From NCBI GenBank assembly GCA_905220665.1, contig CAJNAR010000002.1, forward strand, positions 496,001 through 560,000: a stretch of DNA of 64,000 nt. The letters run 5' to 3'. Position 1 is the first letter of the stretch; every line of letters begins with the position of its first letter. The notes beneath the pieces were generated by a model that did no database searches, was not told where the DNA came from, and was given only the letters and a program-made list of their open reading frames with translations. The stretch is from Albugo candida. Its lineage: Eukaryota > Oomycota > Peronosporomycetes > Albuginales > Albuginaceae. Below, in pieces: positions 34,150 to 43,640 of the stretch. The translations under genes and the position numbers were made by a program.

Positions 34150-36110
34150 TACTTTCACATGCAATATACGTCCAACGTGGTCGGGAGGAGAGAAACGGAT
34201 CCCAAATAAGGCGTAAGTCCATCCATACCTGTGCTATGCGATCGCACTCGAGAAAGAGATGTTGATCGGACTCTGCTGCCGCACAAAAAGGTTGCGTGCA
34301 AAATATAATGTCGAGCTTGATTTGGTTTAAGAACCAGAAACTAGATCAAACTGGTAACATTCGAAAAGCCAGACGAAAATGTAGAGATTCGAAAATGGGT
34401 AAGACACTTTTCCAAAGATGCCGAGATATAGTCCTAAATTTTCCGACTCGTTCTGAATCCAGCGCTTCTGATTTCTCCCGATGACTAAGGTGTTCACATA
34501 AGATGACTCTTAATTGGTCCGGTGGTTTCCAGACCATAAATGAGAGCTGCCAGTGTGAAAAATATTGCAAAATAGTGTTTGCTCTTCATGCTTTTGGCTC
34601 CCACATAAAACGATACTTCACTTCTGTTCGGTTAAATCCAAGTGATGGGCCCAATCGTCGAGTGGATACGCTGTAGTATCTAAGTGAATTCAATATAAAG
34701 TCGCCTCAACAACTCTTTTCCAGCCATATCCGATCTCTTCAGCTCATCGCCGCCGTAATAGATCTCGACGAGATCTTCCTCCATCAGCCATGCATCGCAG
34801 CCTCAAAAAGCGTCGTGCTGACGCCGAATCTCAAAAGCTGTAGCAAAAGTTTTCGGAAATATGACGTTGTACGTGCACCATTCCAAGATTGTAGGATAAA
34901 TTTTGCGAACTCAGATTACGAGCAGCAGCTTCATATTTCAATCCCTGGTCGCAGTGAAAGAACATCGGCTGTTTCATGTAGTACCAAGAAAATTTTAATC
35001 TACTATTGTGATGCTCCAATCCATCTGATGCCACATTGCAAATGCTTAAGTGTATCCACCAAAAAGATGCACTCTTCCGTTGTACCATTTTCTCCTGTCG
35101 ATGTGGTGCGATGTTGAATATGTCCATCAGATTGTGTGGTTCACAAGATGGTTGGATAAGCTAAAATATTCCCGTCAAAGCAGTTTTCGAACTCATCGGA
35201 ATAATTTTTGACGCATAAGATGTGAACTGCTGAAGGAGTTCAATGCGTTGTAGCTTTATTTGTTCCCCTTCAAAGCTTTTTTTTTGTTTTTAATCAAGCA
35301 CAAATCGATGTAGTATAGGTTTTCACTGTCGCATAGTCTCCGCTGATATGTACACGTGCACAGTGTAATGCCACAGACGTTAAAAGATCATCGTCTGCGC
35401 AACCTACAGTCGACCAAGGACAGTTCTTTCACGTCGCATGAGTTTACCAAACTCATCATATACACGCTTTTCGAGACTTGAAATACCCATAGAACGTGTT
35501 TTTGTTTTGTCGAAAGGAATACAAAAATACTTTACCAACTCCACCAGACCCAAAATGGTCCGATTGGGTATACGAGGACACGGCATGGTCCGATTCAACA
35601 AAAGAGGAAAGTTTTTCCAAAGTTAAGCTCCGCAACAGATTCATCATAAAAGACTTGAACGATAAGAGCCGCGTGAAAACCCTATTTAGTGTTTTCGGAA
35701 GCAATGTCGAATCGTCCGCAAAAACTAATCTAGTCGCGACAGTCGTACCTTTGATCTAGATGCCATGATCATGTTGTTGGAATAAATTTCCCAAAGATTC
35801 GATCGTCATAAGAAAAGGTAATGCTGAGAAAGGATCACCTTGTTTCACTCCACGTTGTGCTGTAATGGACGGCGTGATATTTCTATTAATCATCAACTGC
35901 GCCTTCGTATTGTTTGAAAGAAGGCACAACCAGTCAATGAAGCTTTCTCCAACGCCCATTTTATCCAAAACGCGATACTCGTCCGTTCAATTTACTCGAT
36001 CATAAGTTGCCGAAGCTTTCTCCCTACGATGACTAACAAAGTGTTGTATGTCGGTGAGATGTCGAATTTAATAATGAGTCGACTGTCTTTGCACAAATGC
36101 TCTTTGATGT
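34150..36110 (-). pseudogene. LINE (non-LTR retrotransposon) reverse transcriptase relic with C-terminal zinc finger
   Basis: Reading down the minus strand: KMGVGESFIDWLCLL (from about 35965), then RGVKQGDPFSALPFLMTIE, the RT block before the catalytic site. RLVFADDSTLLPKTLN follows (about 35740), holding the FADD catalytic aspartates. Fragments to 34815 are unassigned. ESDQHLFLECDRIAQVWMDL (about 34280-34220) matches the ExxxHLFxxC part of the zf-RVT domain found at the end of many LINE polyproteins. Non-LTR elements copy RNA at a nicked target. Frames are broken, no 5' ORF or endonuclease is seen, and no poly(A) tail is obvious, so this is a truncated dead copy. Confidence 0.88.
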
Positions 36111-37444
36111 TGATGGATCTACTTTGGCAAAAAGAGTTTCAATCGATGCCCACCACTTTTGAATGTACGTTTACATCGACACAAAAGAGTAAGATTGCTC
36201 GATAGTTGCCAGGGTGAAGTTCTAGCTGGTGATATATGCGAATCAGTAATCAGGAATGGGCACAATTATCAGTCTACCGATCTATTTGTGGCCATCGCGC
36301 CTGAATGACCATAACTTAGAATTGCTAAGGAAAAATATGTCAAAAGCGTTATGTGAATGCATCAACGTCGCTACAACGCAGGGAATATATTTTCTGTTCA
36401 TGCGAACTAAATAGACGTCTGTATCGAATTTTACATTTACTCAGATCCTGTTCTTGTACCGCAAAGGTAACTCGTCGAGCACTATGAATATTTCACCATC
36501 CTAAAGAACTTTTTGGGTACGTTTCAGCTTTACATTATTGTTCCTACATATTCTCAGTAAGGTATCAAAGTCATAAATACTCATGATAAGACAATTGTGC
36601 AAAAATTCCTTTAGCAGAGCTGTAGTAGAATTTGACAATATTTGAAACTGTCACCCGTCAATAATCTGGTAGATGTATACAATATTTTGCCGAAAAGGAA
36701 TAATTCTTAAACTCGGCGACCAGGACCAGCTACCAATATTCTACTAGGAATTCATTGAGGAATAACACCCTTATCCCTGCAAATAATCCGTCCTAGCTTC
36801 CAGCATGGGCATTGGTCATTCTAGATGCTCGGTAAGTTTTGTTGACTTGTCTCATATTGACTGCGTTAGACGATGATACTTCTGACAGGTGGTCAAGTGC
36901 TTGAGTTCCAACTACAAGACCCGTTACAGGAAAGGTCCAACCTCACCTGAACGGCTGTTTGGTAACAACATGAAAGATAAAACAAGGTGAAAACAGTCAA
37001 CACTTGGGACCAGACGGACGTCGTGTAAAGCCTCACATACTCAAGTTTGTAATGATGTTGCGAATGCACGTTCTACTGCTCACAAAAAAAGATGTCACTA
37101 AATATATTTTGCTTCTAATTCTACCTTTATTGCAACAAGTGCATATCAAATACTTTCAGCACACTGTATTCGATTTGATGTTGTGGCTTGATTTACTTTA
37201 GCCGCCTTGGCTGTCACAGGTGGTATATATTTAAGTACGTTCCCCGGTCTACCTAAGATAGGCTAAAAATGATCGCGTACGTCTTTGTCAAGGATTTCAT
37301 TAAACTGTTTATCTGGTTCTTTAACTACCTTCCTTATCCTATCATGAGCCCCTGACCGTTTGAATGTCACTTAAGTCTGACTTGAAACCTAGGGAGGCAG
37401 ATATTTCCAAGCTTATTGCTTGGGTGGGCTCAAACCGCTGCCTG
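36111..37444. other. No gene recognised
   Basis: Short frames only. The right half may be the body of the minus-strand SINE whose tRNA-like head starts near 37530. Confidence 0.45.
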
Positions 37445-37530
37445 CCCCACTGCCGGGGATCGAACTAACGACCTCCGGAAGGGGGTGCGTGCGCTCAAGT
37501 GCTTAACCGACTGAACCCCGTCGGCGGGGC
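37445..37530 (-). repeat. tRNA-derived SINE head, minus strand
   Basis: On the minus strand GTTCAGTCGGTTAAGC (37516-37501) is a good pol III A box, and GTTAGTTCGATCCC (near 37470-37457) is a B box about 45 nt later, the spacing of a tRNA gene. The flanks do not form a convincing acceptor stem, so a SINE is more likely than a working tRNA gene. Local G+C is clearly higher than in the surroundings. Confidence 0.6.
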
Positions 37531-37600
37531 TTAGCGAATAGTACACATGTGTTCCGACCGTGTGTACCCCGGTTCGAATCCCTGCGGTGGCAATAAGGCT
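37522..37600 (+). repeat. Second tRNA-like SINE head, plus strand, divergent from the first
   Basis: CTTAGCGAATAGTAC (from 37529) is a weak A box; GGTTCGAATCC (37571-37581) is a perfect B box. A pairable segment ccccgtcggcgggg (about 37516-37529) lies between the two divergent heads. Confidence 0.5.
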
Positions 37601-40282
37601 GCGATGGGGCCCATCGGCGGAGGCAAAGATTCCTTCACGTAAAAATCGACCTACTCAATGAAGATATGGACGTGTCAAGACCGCTGGCAACTAAACCAGA
37701 AAATAACTGCACAGGAGTTGGACCGGGCTCTTCAGACCGTTACATACTAGTGATTAAATTAGAGTAGATAACCACCAGACTGTAGTAGCACTACGGGCGA
37801 ACACCCTTAACTGAGCTGGGTACGGACCCTGATTGTGTATGTCTTGTAAGATGACCTAAACGTTCCTACAGCTGCCTGTGGATATCCCGGCTCTGAGCTT
37901 CTCTTAAAATTTGCACTCGATAATTTTTGACTTTTATCTATCATGTACGATCACGCTCCTGGTCTGTATGCGTCCCAATTTCAGCAAAATTGTTCAAACA
38001 ATTTCTTATATTATCGATTTGCTTCATCTTATAAATTGTGACTCGGTACATGTGAATTAGACATCTTCGCTTCAGCTAAGCAATATTTATTTGCCCTTAT
38101 GTCATAGTACTCGTATCTGGTACTTTCAAAACCGACATAATGTGATGAGATTGTTGTAGTTACACCGTTGTTAGTCGCAATTGCTTCACAAAAATGTGTT
38201 CTTAAGGAGAATTCCCCCATCCATCCAGTAAGGTTGACGAGAAAAACCAACGGGAGACATTCTTACAATGCGAGCGGTACATTCAAATTAGGAAACCTAT
38301 ATTTCCAGCAAGCTTTCGTGGGTCATGTTAGCTATCAGTAATTTTTTTCAATGTTTCTCCAGCCACCTCACGAAGTCAGGCTAAACTCCTGGTTCATATG
38401 CTAAAGTCAATGGCAGCAAAACTTGTGCATTTTTAACATATCCTTGCACTGTCACATTTGCAATGACTATTTTGGACTCATATTCACTATTGTGCCTACA
38501 TTAAGATTTCCTATGTTTTTGTGTTAATCTAACAAACTTTCAGCTTCCATTTCATGACATCAGGACTATTGGTAGCTTTGCGTTCGGAAATATTTCACTT
38601 CGAAAAAGCTATTTTGTGCTCCGGTTCTACCCATCAGTATCACCTCAAATTAACGTTCGTTCTTATATATCGCAATTTCGATTCATCTCATTTGTATTAT
38701 AATCATTAGTAGTATACCGCATTTCTTCGTGTTAAAATCTGTTCTTTCGAATTTTTCAGCCTGTATATCTGGCTCTATATACCTTTGAAAATGTAACACA
38801 CTTTTGTATCCATTCCCTGCAAGCTGAAAATATCATTCATAAACGACTTGAGGTCGATTTCTGCGATCGCTCTAAGCACAGTGAGATCAATAGCGTCTAC
38901 GAGAGATTTTAAAAGCTTTTAGCTTTTTTGAAAGGAAGTCACCGTTGTTCACCTTCTAGAATATTATGGAAGTCGTGGTTAAGTGCCGTCCCTCTAATCC
39001 TATCACTCACATTCGTCCTGGATTTCAACGCTCCACTCCTTTTCATGCAACAGTGCTTGGCCTCGACAAGGTAATGTAGGCATCGTTCTTAAGACATTTC
39101 ATAGTGATCACATCCACATTTGAGAATAGAACCGTCCGCTTGCGTTATGATCGAAACAAGTATTTACTCGCATCTTAGATACTGTTTCTTCTCTTTGCAC
39201 CAAAATCGTCATGATCTGTTCGTAAACAAGTCAGAAACAATATAGGCACTCTTGTCACTTTGATTTGTGTGTTTTTTATACACAAAAGTCGTGCTCCAAC
39301 TCAGCCAGACGCCATCGTTACACGAGAATCAGCCATTCTTCACCCTAAGTTAGGACAGGCATTTGTTTTGTGATTCTTTCTTCATATATCCCGCACCTTA
39401 AAAGTCTAGTGCTACGTTACTTTTGCTACCCTTCCAACTCCAAACGAACAATTTTCCCCCTTGTTCCAAGGCTTGTTCATAAGCTTCCATCAAGTGTTGC
39501 TACTGCTCGGCTATCAATTCGTTTGGAGTTATCTGATTGTGAAACTGCTCAGCGAGTATATCCACTATATATTTCAAATCCACTTGCACCTGCGTTGTTC
39601 TTAACTATCTCTTTGACTCGCGCCTTTGGATGTGCACTTGAATTGAGAGAGCGAGTCAACTAATACTTCAACCTATAGTCTTAACACCCTCTTCTATAAC
39701 CCGATACAGATATCTTACTCTATCTTTCCAAATCCATATATCGTGATCTATAGTCCGAGATATTCGAGCTGGGGATCCTGGGGGTGCTTAAGACTTGTTT
39801 GTGACGGAGTTCCTAACGTCTCTCCGTTTTTTACGTGCACGGTTATAAAATATTAGCTTTGATTACATTGGAATCCAAGATATAGCAATCACCGGAACGA
39901 TTTAATTTGTTCTGAATATAGTTTAATGTGAACCTGTTGCTTATATATCTATCGATCATAAAGTATTCAACTTCAGTAATGAAGAAAAACAATTCCATAA
40001 TTTAGATGCACAAAACAATACGTTCTCTTTGTTCCCGTGGTACAGTTCATTATTTACTACAAGCTTAGCGTTTTCGTACTGACATCAGATCCATAGAATA
40101 GGGATTATAACGATCGCTTCCGTCTGGTAAGCTCTACTTAACGAATTGGCGAGAAGCAGTCTGACTCACCATCTTAGAACGACTTAAATAGATCCGAGTA
40201 GGTCTTAAGCTTGTGATTTGCGTTGCCTAATGGACACCACTAGGGATTACTGTAGAAGAAACTTGTCGTTCTATCTCGTTAG
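37601..40282. other. 2.7 kb with no recognisable gene
   Basis: Short frames only, longest 97 codons at 39370-39663, without family resemblance. The first ~200 bases may be the body of the plus-strand SINE. Confidence 0.45.
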
Positions 40283-40370
40283 TTAAGATCCACTTGGTGG
40301 ATTGAACTGATAAATCATCCTTATTTGAGTAAGATTCGGTGCGAAAACCCTTCGCCTGCACGTCATGAGG

Positions 40371-40401
40371 TGTTGCCTGAAGGTAGCAGTATCAGGCAAC
40401 A
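40371..40401 (-). other. Perfect 10-bp stem, 11-nt loop hairpin inside repeat R
   Basis: TGTTGCCTGA, loop AGGTAGCAGTA, then TCAGGCAACA. The stem is identical to that at 2457-2487 while the loop has changed at several positions. Confidence 0.8.
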
Positions 40402-40472
40402 TACATACGCGTCGAGCGATGTATCCGACGCGCGTATATAAGACAAAATATAATGGAAAACTGTGGGTGAAC

Positions 40473-40814
40473 TCAGAAACGAAATTTGGTGGTGCAGCAA
40501 CCTTCATGTTCCACGTGTAGAATAGATGACAACGATATGAAGTCTTGGATCATGCAGTAGATGATAGAAAACATATATGCGTTTCGCTTTAGGTCTCGCG
40601 CGAACAGAGAATGCCGTTGTATGTTAGTATCGTGACCCAAACACAAATGACATCTTCGAAAATGCATATGGATGGTGTGGATATCTCGATAGTTGCAATT
40701 CGCTGGATAGTAGCGACTTACTAGCATTGCTGTAAGAGGTAGGAGACGCAATCGCTTCTCAGTTTGTAAGTAGAAAGTACATATTTTATTCATGTATACT
40801 GTATAATTCTTCAT
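40473..40814 (-). CDS. Hypothetical 113-residue frame in repeat R, divergent from the CCG gene
   Basis: I do not recognise a family. The middle (YRDIHTIHMHFRR, NIQRHSLFARDLKRNAYMF) is clearly related to the L1 frame at 2075-2356 (YRDFHTNHMDVQR, NIQRHFVFARNLKRNASFF). Identity is highest in residues 40-95. There is no signal peptide, and histidine and arginine content is high. Continuation of similarity in a second frame (40283-40507, VGYIARRVCMLPDTATFRQH) suggests the L4 frame is itself truncated by a frameshift. It could be a decayed gene, a fragment of an unidentified mobile element, or chance coding of a non-coding repeat. L1 is broken, so function is doubtful. Confidence 0.3.
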   Translation of the reverse strand: MKNYTVYMNKICTFYLQTEKRLRLLPLTAMLVSRYYPANCNYRDIHTIHMHFRRCHLCLGHDTNIQRHSLFARDLKRNAYMFSIIYCMIQDFISLSSILHVEHEGCCTTKFRF

Positions 40815-41129
40815 GCTTCTTACGTCATCAGATCTAGTCCGTATCTATGATTACAGGTCATCAAAAGAATGGGACTATTCCCTAGTAATCAAGTTCCGTT
40901 ATCCGATTGTATATCGGCCGAACGGCGCATCTATCTCTTTACCACCCGACTTATCTGCTGGGTCTTATCTCGATGGTATATCGTATGATTGTTTCCTGAG
41001 CGATTCTGATTGCTTTATACTTACATAATATAAATTTGCTGTGCTAAAGAGTATAATGCTGCGTTATATTTGAGACTGGCACAAAACAGTACGACTTTCA
41101 TAAACGCTTTTTTTCCATGTTGCAATTTC

Positions 41130-41157
41130 ATTGGTTGATAAAAATTACTCACATAAG
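41130..41157 (+). promoter_or_regulatory. 28-bp conserved block upstream of the intact CCG gene (putative core promoter)
   Basis: It begins ATTGGTTGATAAAAAT and ends ACTCACATAAG, 179 bp before the start codon. It is nearly identical to 341-368 (minus strand) at L1. It contains an inverted CCAAT box; the CTCACAT part is pyrimidine-rich like an initiator. Its role is inferred from conservation and position. Confidence 0.5.
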
Positions 41158-41335
41158 AACAAAAGCATCCATGATGTCTCTTTTTTTGCACGTAGAAAAA
41201 TCAGAATGGTAATGATCAACAATTGCTTTGCGAAGACTTGTACAGCACGCTACTTCTTTCTACAGAGTGACTGGTCTGAACGAGTCCCTAACAAATTTTT
41301 CATTGGATTTTCCATCACAAACAAATTTCCTGGTC

Positions 41336-42988
41336 ATGATTCACCCATATTGGCTTTTCCTTTCGGTTGTGTGCCTTCGAAACAAGGTTACTAATGCCAA
41401 GGATCCTGTAATAATCACTGCAACATTTTCCACTGATAGTAATCTAGGCGAGTGCCAATTCTGCCTGACAAATATTGCCGGTGTGAATCGTATTTCGCTT
41501 CTGTCTATCACTACACACTACTCCAACCCACCGTCTGCCACAGCAATACTTGAAGCCTTTGGTTTGGTTTCTTCTTTCCTAAGAGCAGGAATTGAGTGTC
41601 AGGGTAAGTCTAAATGCGGATCCATCACAATGACAGGTCTTGAGCATGTAAACATCAAGCCATCTTTAGAGACCGCTAAGAAACCACGTTGCGTTCTCGC
41701 AGATGTGCAAACGACTTTTGAATGCGGCGTCTGTCTTCAAATGGCGAGCGGCTCTCATATGATAGAAAAATTTCTATTGGTTACAGATGATGAAACGAAA
41801 CACTATTTCCATGTGCTGTACACAACGCAAAGCAATATTTTTGAGCCGTGTTCATTCTCCGGTATCTGTAGTGGAGTCAGCTATGAATTTGCCGACAATA
41901 CTTGCGTAAATCTTGTCAACAAATTGAACCAGTTTCATTTCAGATCAGTCCAAGTTGCTCCTTCAAGTGAACCCAAGCCAAATCTGGCTAAAATGCATGT
42001 CGCGATCAAAGCGGTTTATGATACCACACTATCGCCGTCTTCTTGCTTTAAGAGTTCCGCAATTCTCGACCGACAAACAGAATGCCTTGGTTGCATTGCT
42101 CTATACTCAAATGGGATGGCAGTACTACTGGTCAGTCATACCACCGCCGCGCAAGGACACGATAAAGAAAAAACTGAGCAGCTTGTTTTCCTGATATCGG
42201 AGCGTACTCAGCGCTTTATCCCAATATGTGAAGGGCCCTGCGGATTGATAGCTTTCGAAGCAAAAAGCATTTGTGTGAAAGCCTATAAGACAAGCATTAG
42301 CCATTCAACCACCGTCGGCAAGATATACTACAATATGCCAGCAAGAAATCTCAGGTACAATCAAATCGCTCAAAACAAATTGGCTCCAGCACAACCTTCA
42401 GATTGCATGTGGGTAGAACACGAACTGAATCATGGCAAAAACTGTCAGACATGCTTAAAATACAAAGCTGGATTCTATGTAAAGAGACTATCCCATATTG
42501 ATTTTTTGATTTCATCGAAATATAGCCTGCCAAAGTACAGCATCTCTGAATGCATTACTGCCAGTTTATTGGAGAGTGAAAAGTTTTGCAAAAAAGTGAT
42601 CAGTATTCCGAATCAACTTTGTAACTTTTACAACTTACCAACTCCTGAGCTTGGTGGTACTTCGAACCCGGGATCATCTCAAAAGATCGCAGTCCGCATG
42701 ATTACAATAGTAATTCCAGGAAATCGAGATCCGGAATGCTTTATTTGTCTCACGTCATGGTTCGATATTTTGATCACAGATTTGAACTACTTCTTGACGG
42801 CGAGTGTTCCAGAACTACCCAATTGTTTCACGGAATGTGGGAATTTGAGAATGAATCAATGGCAACCGTTGGATGTCTCTATGATCCCACCGATGTCATC
42901 AAATTCGATCACAACAAGGTTCGGTATCATGGAGAATCAGTCTCTTCCCTATGAAAACATACTTTCAGATCCGAGTCTACTCAATTAA
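41336..42988 (+). CDS. Intact CCG-class secreted protein (candidate effector), 550 residues, five-module cysteine architecture
   Basis: Residues 1-21 form a signal peptide (MIHPYWLFLSVV, likely cleavage after VTNA), so the product should be secreted. The mature start has CQFCLTNIAG, the CX2CX5G motif that names Albugo CCG effectors. Some A. candida members are recognised by Arabidopsis WRR4A. CxxC pairs recur at 40/43, 130/133, 250/253, 370/373 and 468/471, three of them exact CX2CX5G (also CGVCLQMASG and CQTCLKYKAG). Each is followed 26-45 residues later by another cysteine pair. All 26 mature cysteines fit this plan. There is no transmembrane segment after the signal and no known enzyme motif. 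The start is Met at 41336, not the in-frame Met at 41228. The upstream 36 codons are not conserved in frame among L1, L3 and L4, whereas tggtcATG and the signal peptide are. It is the only undamaged copy in the window. Host target unknown. Confidence 0.9.
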   Translation: MIHPYWLFLSVVCLRNKVTNAKDPVIITATFSTDSNLGECQFCLTNIAGVNRISLLSITTHYSNPPSATAILEAFGLVSSFLRAGIECQGKSKCGSITMTGLEHVNIKPSLETAKKPRCVLADVQTTFECGVCLQMASGSHMIEKFLLVTDDETKHYFHVLYTTQSNIFEPCSFSGICSGVSYEFADNTCVNLVNKLNQFHFRSVQVAPSSEPKPNLAKMHVAIKAVYDTTLSPSSCFKSSAILDRQTECLGCIALYSNGMAVLLVSHTTAAQGHDKEKTEQLVFLISERTQRFIPICEGPCGLIAFEAKSICVKAYKTSISHSTTVGKIYYNMPARNLRYNQIAQNKLAPAQPSDCMWVEHELNHGKNCQTCLKYKAGFYVKRLSHIDFLISSKYSLPKYSISECITASLLESEKFCKKVISIPNQLCNFYNLPTPELGGTSNPGSSQKIAVRMITIVIPGNRDPECFICLTSWFDILITDLNYFLTASVPELPNCFTECGNLRMNQWQPLDVSMIPPMSSNSITTRFGIMENQSLPYENILSDPSLLN

Positions 42989-43640
42989 GCCTTTACCCCT
43001 TAAGAACCGCTCTGTCAGCTACGATTACCCATTGCGTACTATCTAGTGCTCTATCGGTAATAAACAAAGCTTGAAACCACTCTTACCATCTTGCAGGATC
43101 TATCACTTTCACAATTACTACTGTATAAGTAACGTTGACTGATGTCATGCATTCAGTCTGCTGGAAGCCATCATCGCTTTTGGTGAAAGGAACCATCTAT
43201 GTAAAAGTAGACACTCGCACGACCATTCGCGCCTGACATTTAAATGACGTATATTCACCAACGCTTAGCTACCTCCATTCAATCCTGCAAAATGGTAGAC
43301 TATATATTGAGTCAAGATCCATCAGCAAGGAATCCCACGCCTGAATACTTTGATGAACTTGGTCCATGCCTACGGAATTAACAATGGTATAGCTTGTCTC
43401 GCTAGACAGAAAACACTTTTTTGTAAGGTAACCCTTGTTTTGCGCTCGCATTTGTCAGCATCTTAAGTGCTTTACTCGACGACCTTTTTACAGTCATCTC
43501 TCATCTTTATGTAATGGTTAGTCTGGATTGCAGCTTCAATGAATCTTTGCAACTGTTTTTCTGTCTGTCCTGCTAAGTCGAATGATACATGGTCATGTGT
43601 ATGCTGGTGCAGACCTCACTAAACCCGTATATCACATCTC
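42989..43640 (+). repeat. 3' flank of L4, shared with L3
   Basis: It aligns in blocks with 30846-31285 and 32216-32580, without the 930-bp element. It serves as the empty site for that insertion. No gene is recognised. Confidence 0.6.

Larger units (their letters stand above)
40283..40985 (-). repeat. Dispersed repeat R, copy at L4
   Basis: It matches 1870-2575 in inverted orientation, and the split copy at L2. It lies about 350 bp upstream of the L4 CCG start and points away from it. It includes the 113-codon frame at 40473-40814 and the hairpin at 40371-40401. Confidence 0.7.

Noticed and set aside
38958..39075. Frame starting MEVVVKCRPSNP, ending at a GT-like donor; resembles the first residues of kinesin motors
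   Set aside because: Only the first few residues fit. No P-loop or other motor motif follows in any frame nearby.
40813..41028. 71-codon frame (DLVRIYDYRSSKEWDY...) between repeat R and the CCG promoter
   Set aside because: The homologous stretch at L1 (about 1870-2045, minus strand) is interrupted by stops in the same frame, so coding is not conserved.
42655..42675. A cttcgaacc sequence resembling a reversed pol III B box
   Set aside because: It lies inside the CCG coding sequence with no A box at the right distance.
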